Below are positions 33,566-39,656 of a stretch of 39,656 nucleotides of DNA, piece after piece. The DNA is taken from positions 1-39,656 of the forward strand of contig JAFQWA010000014.1 of assembly GCA_017407705.1 (NCBI GenBank). Direction: 5' to 3'. Position 1 is the stretch's first letter; each line of letters starts with the position of its first letter. Position numbers and translations under genes: made by a program. Below the pieces are notes generated by a model. The model did no database searches. It was not told the DNA's origin and saw only the letters and a program-made list of their open reading frames with translations. Source of the stretch: Clostridia bacterium. Its GTDB lineage: Bacteria; Bacillota; Clostridia; Oscillospirales; Acutalibacteraceae.

Positions 33566-34888
33566 ATGAAAAAAATTGCTTTTCTTGTTAGTCTGATATT
33601 GATAGCCGTTACTATCCTTACTCCTCTTACTGCATCGGCTTATGAAGTCACGGATTTTGAAGTGAAATCAGAGGCAGCTATGCTGGTAAGCTTGGACACC
33701 GGAGATATTATGTATCAGAAAAACGTGGACAAGCAGAGGTTCCCTGCTTCACTTACTAAAATTATGACTGCATTGGTGGTTTTGGAGAACGTCACGGATA
33801 TTGACAAAAAGATAACTGTTCCCGAATACTGCATTACAAGTCTTTCAGGCACCGGAGCTACAATGGGTAATCTTAAAGCCGGTGAGGAGCTTACAATCCG
33901 TCAGCTTCTGGATATGACTATGATAATCTCAGCGGCAGATGCAGCGAATACCCTTGCTGATTACGTAGGCGGCGGCAGTATCCGTTCTTTTGTGGATAAG
34001 ATGAATGCAAAAGCAAAAGAGCTTGGTATGGACTCAACTAAGTATGCCAACGTTCACGGCTTACATAACGATGACCACTACACCACTCCTGCTGATATGT
34101 ACAAATTGGCTGTTTATGCCACACAGCAGCCCATACTTATGGAAATATGCTCAGTGAGTCGTAAGACCATTGACCCCACAAACAAGAGCGATAAGCGTAT
34201 TTTATCCACAACTAACCTGCTTATCGACCCCAACACAAAGTATTACTACAAATACGCTAAGGGCATCAAAACCGGTTATACCAGTAAGGCTGGCAGATGC
34301 TTAATCACCACCGCATCTAAAAACGGATATAACTACTTGTGTATTATTATGGGTGCCCCTGAGAGTGATGACGGTTCTGTAAGACAGGAATTTATTGATT
34401 CGGAAAATCTTTATAAATGGGCTTTTGATGATTTTGAGTACCGCAAGATAGCAGATAAAAACATAACGGTTGCTGAGATGAAGCTTGAGCTTTGCTGGGA
34501 TAGAGATTATTTACAGCTTTACCCCGAAAAAGAGATCTCCGCCATTGTCCCCGAAGATATTGATGATTCAACAATTATTTACGACCCCGTTTTAAAGAGC
34601 GACACTGTTTCTGCTCCCATTAAAAAAGGCGACGTTTTGGGATATGCACGTATTATATGTGCCGGTAAGGAAATTGGTCAGGTAAATCTGATAGCCACTG
34701 AAAATTACGACAGAAACATTTTACTGTTTGCTAAAAAGGTTGCTTCAGGCATCTGTTCATCACCTTATTTCATCGCATTTGTATCAGCACTTGGTGTTTT
34801 GCTTGTAATCGTGATAATCGTAAATATTATTCATAACAAGCGTAAACGCAGCGGAACAAAACGAGTACATCACATAAGAAAATTCTAA
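33566..34888 (+). CDS. dacF: D-alanyl-D-alanine carboxypeptidase (S11 family, DacF-like)
   Basis: A 440-residue penicillin-binding protein that trims the terminal D-Ala of peptidoglycan stem peptides. Signal peptide (1-25, cleaved near TASAYE), then the S11 core: SxxK as ASLTKIM (Ser62, Lys65) and KTG as GIKTGYTSKAG (235-237). The second motif, normally SxN in a SANDAA context, reads SAADAANTLA (122-131), so the Asn is replaced by Ala. A C-terminal domain (about 290-385) is followed by a membrane helix (about 396-420) and a very basic tail. GGAGG lies 7 nt before ATG. DacF-type enzymes often act in sporulation cortex synthesis. Confidence 0.92.
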   Translation: MKKIAFLVSLILIAVTILTPLTASAYEVTDFEVKSEAAMLVSLDTGDIMYQKNVDKQRFPASLTKIMTALVVLENVTDIDKKITVPEYCITSLSGTGATMGNLKAGEELTIRQLLDMTMIISAADAANTLADYVGGGSIRSFVDKMNAKAKELGMDSTKYANVHGLHNDDHYTTPADMYKLAVYATQQPILMEICSVSRKTIDPTNKSDKRILSTTNLLIDPNTKYYYKYAKGIKTGYTSKAGRCLITTASKNGYNYLCIIMGAPESDDGSVRQEFIDSENLYKWAFDDFEYRKIADKNITVAEMKLELCWDRDYLQLYPEKEISAIVPEDIDDSTIIYDPVLKSDTVSAPIKKGDVLGYARIICAGKEIGQVNLIATENYDRNILLFAKKVASGICSSPYFIAFVSALGVLLVIVIIVNIIHNKRKRSGTKRVHHIRKF

Positions 34889-34892
34889 ATTA

Positions 34893-34924
34893 ATAAACAT
34901 CCACCTGCATAGGTGGATGTTTAT
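34893..34924 (+). terminator. Terminator after dacF
   Basis: ATAAACATCCACCT and AGGTGGATGTTTAT pair perfectly around GCAT, followed by TTTTCTTTG. Confidence 0.9.
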
Positions 34925-34971
34925 TTTCTTTGTGCAAACTTATAACAAAATTGATATTTTTAAACAATCCC

Positions 34972-35000
34972 TTTAACAATCGCTTTAGTTATGTTATAAT
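34972..35000 (+). promoter_or_regulatory. Promoter of the XRE-regulator gene
   Basis: TTTAAC (34972-34977), 17-nt spacer and TATAAT (34995-35000); start expected near 35007, about 36 nt before the ATG. Confidence 0.55.
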
Positions 35001-35042
35001 ACAGCTACCCGATAAATAAGAATGTGAAACAGAGTGTTTATT

Positions 35043-35645
35043 ATGGAATTTAACAAAAAATTACAGGAACTTCGAAAACAAAAAGGACTTACCCAAGAGG
35101 AACTTGCAGAGTCGCTTTACGTATCCCGAACTGCAATTTCAAAATGGGAATCCGGCAGAGGATATCCCAACATAGACTCCCTAAAAGTAATAGCGAAGTT
35201 TTTTAGAGTAACTATTGACGAACTGCTATCCAACGATGAATTGTTGACCATAGCAGAACAAGATACCAAACAAAAAGAAAAACATTTTCGCGACTTGGTG
35301 TTTGGATTGCTGGATTGCAGTATCGCAATGTTCTTTTTCCTGCCTTTCTTTGGGCAGAAAGCAGATGGCGTATTGCAGGAGGTGTCTCTTTTATCCCTTA
35401 CCGAAATCGCACCCTATTTTAGGACAACTTATTTTGTTGTTGTAATTGGAATTATAGTATTGGGAATTTTGACCCTTGCTCTGCAAAACTGTTATCAAGC
35501 ATTTTGGGTAAAAAATAAAAGCAAAGCGTCGTTGATATTAAATGCGGTTGGAGCACTTCTTTTTATCATTAGTTCACAGCCTTATGCAGCTGCATTTCTG
35601 TTCATATTCTTAACAATAAAGGTGTTAATGCTTATTAAATGGTAA
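35043..35645 (+). CDS. XRE-family regulator with C-terminal membrane domain
   Basis: A 200-residue protein. The N-terminal helix-turn-helix (about 2-62) is a typical Cro/C1 domain: LRKQKGLTQEELAESLYVSR and TAISKWESGRGYPNIDSL, then FFRVTIDELL. From about residue 80 the protein has four hydrophobic segments (for example AMFFFLPFFG, YFVVVIGIIVLGILTLAL, LILNAVGALLFII, AAAFLFIFLTIKVLML), so the DNA-binding domain is tethered to the membrane. Such fusions are common in clostridia and usually have unknown signals. The ATG at 35043 follows no strong ribosome binding site; a GTG three codons earlier is an alternative. A PAP2-like gene follows by about 110 nt and may be its target. Confidence 0.85.
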   Translation: MEFNKKLQELRKQKGLTQEELAESLYVSRTAISKWESGRGYPNIDSLKVIAKFFRVTIDELLSNDELLTIAEQDTKQKEKHFRDLVFGLLDCSIAMFFFLPFFGQKADGVLQEVSLLSLTEIAPYFRTTYFVVVIGIIVLGILTLALQNCYQAFWVKNKSKASLILNAVGALLFIISSQPYAAAFLFIFLTIKVLMLIKW

Positions 35646-35667
35646 TGATACGAAAAGTATCATTACC
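35641..35667 (+). terminator. Hairpin at the end of the XRE gene
   Basis: GGTAATGATAC (35641-35651) and GTATCATTACC (35657-35667) pair perfectly and include the stop codon. No T-run follows, so it may protect the message end or be a DNA site rather than a terminator. Confidence 0.45.
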
Positions 35668-35753
35668 GTGACACCCCGTTTCTTGTGATCGTTCATACCT
35701 GCTCTTAAAATGTGTTTAGACAAAAGTCAAATACAAAAAGGTAGGTTGAACAA

Positions 35754-36395
35754 ATGAAAAAAGAAAGACAGAGATATTTTTTCCTTGCAATATGTATGCT
35801 TGTGGCATTTTTGTTATGGACTGTGGCAATCCGATTTATTGATGTTGAGGCAATAGGGCCACGGGAATCAACTGTTGGATTTGCAACGATTAACCGATTC
35901 ATACATAACCTTATGGGTGTACATATGTCCCTATATACTATCACGGATTGGTTAGGTTTAGTGCCGCTTATGTTTGTAATGGGATTCGGCATTCTCGGAC
36001 TTGTTCAATGGATCAAAAGGAAAAATCTCTTAAAGGTAGATTACAGTATTCTTGTTCTTGGCGGATTCTACGTTGTTGTAATGGCTGCATATATTCTCTT
36101 TGAGATGTTTGTTATAAATTACAGACCAATACTCATCAACGGCTATTTAGAAGCGTCCTATCCATCGTCAACAACAATGCTTGTAATGTGTGTGATGCCC
36201 ACTGCAATAATGCAGTTTAATTCCCGTATTAAGAATAATGTTCTCAAATTATGTGTCGCTTATACAATTACCGCTTTTATTATTTTTATGGTAATTGGCA
36301 GACTGGTTTCCGGTGTGCATTGGTTTACCGATATCGTTGGTGGAGCATTATTGAGTGCAGGACTTGTTTTGATGTATCGTGCAATCACTAAATAG
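35754..36395 (+). CDS. PAP2-superfamily membrane phosphatase-like protein
   Basis: A 213-residue integral membrane protein with about six helices. PAP2 signature pieces are in order: FEMFVINYRPIL (motif 1, Arg-Pro), YPSSTTMLV (motif 2, normally PSGH) and GRLVSGVHWFTDIVGG (motif 3, with His and Asp). The missing His in motif 2 is shared, as far as I recall, with a clostridial subgroup, so it may still be active or may be a binding protein for lipid phosphates. Ribosome binding site AGG-AGG-like (AGGTAGG) about 8 nt before ATG. It may be co-regulated with the preceding XRE-membrane regulator. Confidence 0.85.
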   Translation: MKKERQRYFFLAICMLVAFLLWTVAIRFIDVEAIGPRESTVGFATINRFIHNLMGVHMSLYTITDWLGLVPLMFVMGFGILGLVQWIKRKNLLKVDYSILVLGGFYVVVMAAYILFEMFVINYRPILINGYLEASYPSSTTMLVMCVMPTAIMQFNSRIKNNVLKLCVAYTITAFIIFMVIGRLVSGVHWFTDIVGGALLSAGLVLMYRAITK

Positions 36396-36400
36396 ATTAA

Positions 36401-36432
36401 AAAGGATGTGTAGAAGTTTCTACACATCCTTT
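36401..36432. terminator. Bidirectional terminator
   Basis: AAAGGATGTGTAGA (36401-36414) and TCTACACATCCTTT (36419-36432) pair perfectly around AGTT; T-runs flank on both strands. It serves the PAP2 gene (plus) and the lipoprotein gene (minus). Confidence 0.92.
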
Positions 36433-36463
36433 TTTACTGTCATTTAAAACACCGTTACATTAT

Positions 36464-37957
36464 TTATTTCTTTTCAATCTTAAATGCGATTATTTTGCAG
36501 TCGCCTACCCAGTTTTGAGTGGTTGTACTAAAGGATGCAAAATACAGATAACCGTTTTTATCCATTACGCCGTTACCGGTGTAAACGCCCATAGGCAGGT
36601 TGTAAATGGTATAGCTTATATCACTTTCAATGTCATACTCAACAACGCCTGAGTTTTTGTACATAGAAGGCAGATAGTAGATCTTTTTACCGTCGGAAGA
36701 TAATGTTAAGGAATAAACAGTGTTGATCTTGCTGTTACCATACCAGCTATCTAAGGGAACCATAGATGTAACGTGTGATACTCTGCCACTTAAATGATCT
36801 AATTTATAAAGCTCACCGCAGCAGGTGGATATAAAGGTTGTTTTACCGTCTAAAGTGGTAACCTGACCGTTCCAGAAACCGCCGTAACAAGTATCATCAG
36901 TTTTGGTAAGGGTATCCTTTGCATAGTCATATACGTAAACGTTGAACTCTTTAGCGCTGTTACGGGGTTCCTCAACGCCTCTGTACATATAGATCTTATC
37001 ACCCGAAATGACGATCTCACGGCTTAAGGGATTGCCGTATGACCAGGGAATACCCTGCACCTGACGCTCGATCTTACCTGTTTTGATGTTATAGAACACC
37101 AGGTTTGAATGAGGATGTGTAAGACCTACCAAAAGGTTTCTTTCAGGCATAAAGTTCAGTGCCAAAATACCCTCGTTCTTTACTGCAATACCATCGGGCA
37201 AGGATGCAGATAAATCCTCAAGCTTACCTTTAGCAATATCGTAAGCATAAATATGACCGCCACGGTAATTGGAAAGTGTGCCTATTCCCTCTTTAAAATC
37301 GTGGAAGCCCTGAGAGCCCATATACATCTTACCGTCGTGGTAAATAAACTTGGTGTGTCCTTTGGGTATCTGCTCACCGGGTTTTAAGTTACCTGCTTCC
37401 TCAGATGCAGTCATAAACGAACCCAAATATTTAACCTTAGCGGTAGAGGGATTATATGAAAATACTGCGAAATCCTCTTTTCTGTCATTTCTTCTGGTAC
37501 AGGTCCAGCCGAAATACACAATGCCGTTGTTATCAACGCCCATAGCATCCCAAGCAGACGTGGGAATTAAGTTGGAAGGGATTTCAGAATCAAAATAAAT
37601 GTTCTTAAAATCAGTTACTGAATAAGTCTGGAATTCAGGGGTGTCGGGATTCCAACCGCCCTGAGTAGGCTCATCACTATCAACGTCGGGCTTACCTGCA
37701 GCAGTGGTAGTAGCATTAGGCTTACCTGCAGCAGTAGTGCCGTTGGGCTTAGTAGTGTTGGCTCCCTGATCCTTTTTAGTAGTGTTTTGGGGAGTAACAA
37801 CAGAAACACCGGTAGTACCGCCCGCCTCAACTATCACAGTCTGATTTGCAGTGGTGGACTCTCCGCCGTCAGCAGTAGGCTCATTGGTGCAAGCTGTAAA
37901 AGTTGACAGTACTAAAAGCATTGCTAATATGAGCGCAGATATTCTGATCTTTTTCAT
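36464..37957 (-). CDS. Beta-propeller-like lipoprotein
   Basis: A 497-residue lipoprotein. The signal peptide ends in the lipobox STFTAC (Cys23), which would be lipidated and attach the protein to the outer face of the membrane. A low-complexity Thr/Gly/Asn/Lys linker follows (about 25-105), containing the repeat (N/A)TT-AAGKP twice. The rest (about 110-497) has repeated four-strand-like units ending in segments such as IYAYDIAKGKLEDLS, LVFYNIKTGKIERQ, VYVYDYAKDTLTKT and VEYDIESDISYTIYN, as in 6-7 blade propellers; ligand unknown. AAAGGAG lies 7 nt before ATG. Isolated gene with its own promoter candidate (37996-38024). Confidence 0.82.
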   Translation of the reverse strand: MKKIRISALILAMLLVLSTFTACTNEPTADGGESTTANQTVIVEAGGTTGVSVVTPQNTTKKDQGANTTKPNGTTAAGKPNATTTAAGKPDVDSDEPTQGGWNPDTPEFQTYSVTDFKNIYFDSEIPSNLIPTSAWDAMGVDNNGIVYFGWTCTRRNDRKEDFAVFSYNPSTAKVKYLGSFMTASEEAGNLKPGEQIPKGHTKFIYHDGKMYMGSQGFHDFKEGIGTLSNYRGGHIYAYDIAKGKLEDLSASLPDGIAVKNEGILALNFMPERNLLVGLTHPHSNLVFYNIKTGKIERQVQGIPWSYGNPLSREIVISGDKIYMYRGVEEPRNSAKEFNVYVYDYAKDTLTKTDDTCYGGFWNGQVTTLDGKTTFISTCCGELYKLDHLSGRVSHVTSMVPLDSWYGNSKINTVYSLTLSSDGKKIYYLPSMYKNSGVVEYDIESDISYTIYNLPMGVYTGNGVMDKNGYLYFASFSTTTQNWVGDCKIIAFKIEKK

Positions 37958-38254
37958 ATTAAATCTCCTTTTAAATAATCAACACATTTGGCAAAAGTTT
38001 ATCACAGTTTTTATTCCCTTGCAAGTAGTCGCCAAAATCTTTGTCATTTCTCACATATTAGCAAAATATTTTTTAGTTATACTTACCAAACCCCCTCATT
38101 TATTTGTCAATATTTACAACTTATTCTTCAACTTTGGCTCAGTTTGTTAATTTTCTTACAAAGTCGTCGTAATCACTTGCAATTTGCAAAATTATTTATT
38201 ATAATAGTCTTTGGCAAAATTAAAAACTTTTTCGCTTTGAAAGGAATGAAGACA
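37958..38254. other. Divergent intergenic region
   Basis: About 300 bp of AT-rich sequence between two divergently transcribed genes. On the minus strand TTGCAA (38019-38024), 17-nt spacer, TAAACT (37996-38001) is a likely lipoprotein promoter. On the plus strand TTGCAA (38177-38182), 17-nt spacer, TATAAT (38200-38205) is a good promoter for the NifU-like gene. The middle (38030-38160) shows no gene or hairpin I can defend. Confidence 0.6.
38177..38222 (+). promoter_or_regulatory. Promoter of the NifU-like/GGGtGRT pair with flanking direct repeats
   Basis: TTGCAA-17-TATAAT predicts a start near 38212. Two near-identical boxes, TTTGCAAAATTA (38183-38194) and TTTGGCAAAATTA (38210-38222), bracket the -10, as a repressor binding to direct repeats might require. 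Confidence 0.6.
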
Positions 38255-38947
38255 ATGAACTATTCACAAGAAGTACAGCATATGTGCGTTGTGACAAAAG
38301 GTCCTAATCATGGTCCCGCTCCCATCCCCGAAGAAGGCAGATGGGTACAGGCTAAAGAAATTAAGGACATCTCCGCTTACACTCACGGTGTGGGCTGGTG
38401 TGCTCCCCAGCAGGGTGCATGTAAGCTTTCCTTAAACGTTAAAGAGGGTATCATCGAGGAAGCTCTCGTTGAAACAATCGGTTGCTCAGGTATGACTCAT
38501 TCAGCTGCTATGGCTGCTGAGATCCTCCCCGGCAAAACTCTTTTGGAAGCTTTGAATACCGACTTGGTTTGTGATGCTATCAACACCGCTATGCGTGAGT
38601 TGTTCCTCCAGATAGTTTACGGTCGTTCACAGTCAGCTTTCTCTGAGGACGGTCTGGTAATCGGTGCAGGTATGGAAGACTTAGGTAAGGGCGAACGTTC
38701 AATGGTTGGTACTATGTACGGTACTAAAGCTAAGGGCGTTAGATACCTTGAAATGACCGAAGGCTACTGCACAAGAATGGCTCTTGATGAGAACGATGAG
38801 GTTATCGGTTACGAATTCGTTTCTTTAGGCAAAATGACCGACTTCATCAAAAAAGGTATGGAGCCTAACGAAGCTTATGAAAAATCAATGGGTACATACG
38901 GCAGATTTGCTGATGCTGTTAAGTACATTGATCCCAGAAAAGAATAA
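38255..38947 (+). CDS. NifU-N-like iron-sulfur cluster assembly scaffold protein
   Basis: A 230-residue protein with an IscU/NifU-N-type core: IGCSGMTHSAAMAAEILPGKTLLEAL (shown as IGCSGMTHSAAM and EILPGKTLLEAL) parallels the GCGAA...GKTLEEA region of scaffolds. Other Cys sit at 11, 49, 56 and 106 and in EGYCTRM. The N-terminal 45 residues and C-terminal 100 residues are extra to the classic scaffold. The ATG at 38255 is chosen because AAAGGA lies 9 nt upstream; the frame is open further upstream but precedes the promoter. It lies 14 nt before a GGGtGRT protein, a pairing I know from gut Firmicutes. No cysteine desulfurase is in view, so the role in cluster assembly is inferred from fold only. 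Confidence 0.85.
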   Translation: MNYSQEVQHMCVVTKGPNHGPAPIPEEGRWVQAKEIKDISAYTHGVGWCAPQQGACKLSLNVKEGIIEEALVETIGCSGMTHSAAMAAEILPGKTLLEALNTDLVCDAINTAMRELFLQIVYGRSQSAFSEDGLVIGAGMEDLGKGERSMVGTMYGTKAKGVRYLEMTEGYCTRMALDENDEVIGYEFVSLGKMTDFIKKGMEPNEAYEKSMGTYGRFADAVKYIDPRKE

Positions 38948-38961
38948 GGAGGTACACTGAA

Positions 38962-39656
38962 ATGAGTTTGTTTGAAGGTTATGAAAGAAGAAGAGACAAG
39001 ATCAACGGTGTGCTTGCCGAGTACGGTATCAAGTCTGTTGAAGAATGTAAAGAAATCACTCTTGCCGCAGGTATTGACTGCGATAAGATCATCCGTGAAA
39101 CTCAGCCTATCTGCTTTGAAAATGCTGTTTGGGCTTACACAGTTGGTTGTGCTATCGCACTGAAAAAGGGTTGCACCAAAGCTGCTGACGCTGCTGCTGC
39201 TATCGGTATCGGTCTTCAGTCTTTCTGTATCCCCGGCTCTGTTGCTGAGAACCGTAAGGTTGGCTTAGGCCACGGTAACTTGGGCAAAATGCTCCTCTCC
39301 GAAGAAACCGAGTGCTTCTGCTTCTTGGCAGGTCACGAGTCTTTTGCTGCTGCTGAAGGCGCTATCAAGATCGCTCTTAACGCAAACAAGGTTCGTGTAA
39401 AGCCCTTGCGTGTTGTTCTTAACGGTTTAGGTAAAGACGCTGCTTACATCATTTCCAGAATCAACGGCTTTACTTACGTTGAAACTGAGTTTGATCCTTA
39501 TGCAGAAGAAGTTAAGGTTATCAGCGAAAAAGCTTTCTCAAACGGTCCCAGAGCTGACGTTAAGTGCTACGGCTCTGACAACGTTCCCGAGGGCGTTGCA
39601 ATTATGAAGCTTGAGAAGGTTGGCGTTTCCATCACAGGTAACTCCACTAACCCCAC
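38962..39656 (+). CDS. GGGtGRT protein family member (3' end cut by window)
   Basis: The visible 231 residues start MSLFEGYERRRDKINGVL, the usual beginning of the GGGtGRT family (Pfam family of unknown function). They include KKGCTKAADAAAAIGIGLQ, GLGHGNLGKMLLSEETECF and AGHESFAAAEGAIKIALNAN, then NGLGKDAAYIISRINGFTYV, and break off at VGVSITGNSTNP. The motif that names the family is expected beyond the window, so it cannot be seen here. AAGGAGG lies 8-9 nt before ATG, and it is translated with the NifU-like gene as one operon. Codon use (CTT, GCT, GGT-rich) looks like a highly expressed gene. Function is unknown; co-occurrence suggests an iron-sulfur or metal-linked enzyme. Confidence 0.9.
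   Translation, partial: MSLFEGYERRRDKINGVLAEYGIKSVEECKEITLAAGIDCDKIIRETQPICFENAVWAYTVGCAIALKKGCTKAADAAAAIGIGLQSFCIPGSVAENRKVGLGHGNLGKMLLSEETECFCFLAGHESFAAAEGAIKIALNANKVRVKPLRVVLNGLGKDAAYIISRINGFTYVETEFDPYAEEVKVISEKAFSNGPRADVKCYGSDNVPEGVAIMKLEKVGVSITGNSTNP

Noticed and set aside
1-39656. tRNA genes, rRNA genes and insertion sequences
   Set aside because: I found no cloverleaf-like TTCGAATC/GGTTCGA arrangements, rRNA segments or transposase frames in the window.

Overview
The window reads as a chromosomal segment of a low-to-mid GC, endospore-forming member of the Clostridia, most like an Oscillospirales/Ruminococcaceae gut bacterium. This is an inference from gene content: spoIVB, dacF-type carboxypeptidase, the ylxM-ffh-rpsP-khpA-rimM-trmD order, an SRP RNA directly upstream of dnaX, a DUF1540 protein, a GH94 phosphorylase, and a NifU-like scaffold next to a GGGtGRT-family protein. 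I see no rRNA, tRNA, IS element, prophage or CRISPR array.

Layout. 1-1160: a truncated membrane protein with a Rossmann/RCK-like domain behind a small HTH regulator, whose promoter is overlapped by a perfect 16-bp inverted repeat. 1174-2415: SpoIVB protease. 2579-6313: leuB, leuA and a mutarotase-fold protein. 6373-15100: a long leftward housekeeping run, read dnaX, gdpP, rplI, dnaB, tilS, ftsH, preceded by the SRP RNA (15126-15280). 15511-15675: a small rightward Cys-rich DUF1540 gene with a strikingly foldable leader. 15748-20395: a secreted, C-terminally anchored protein, DAHP synthase and a GH94 phosphorylase. 20490-24254: an AT-rich island of unrecognised small membrane and acidic proteins, with two copies of a palindromic repeat. 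24376-28476: HPr, then trmD-rimM-khpA-rpsP-ffh-ylxM. 28569-33429: sbcC-sbcD and a second metallophosphoesterase, overlapping by 4 nt at each junction. 33566-36395 (rightward): D-Ala-D-Ala carboxypeptidase, an XRE regulator with a membrane domain, and a PAP2-like protein. 36464-37957: a beta-propeller-like lipoprotein. 38255-end: NifU-like scaffold plus the start of a GGGtGRT protein.

How the genes fit together. The protein-targeting apparatus is split over two nearby loci (SRP RNA with dnaX; ffh with ylxM). Replication (dnaX, dnaB), translation (rplI, tilS, rpsP, rimM, trmD) and envelope or second-messenger control (ftsH, gdpP) share long leftward operons. The most novel candidates are the structured leader of the DUF1540 gene (possible H-type pseudoknot just before the ribosome binding site), the NifU-like/GGGtGRT pair with direct repeats around its promoter, the AT-rich island with an EF-hand/poly-acidic/coiled-coil protein, and ftsH, whose only good ribosome binding site precedes ATT/ATC codons rather than a usual start.
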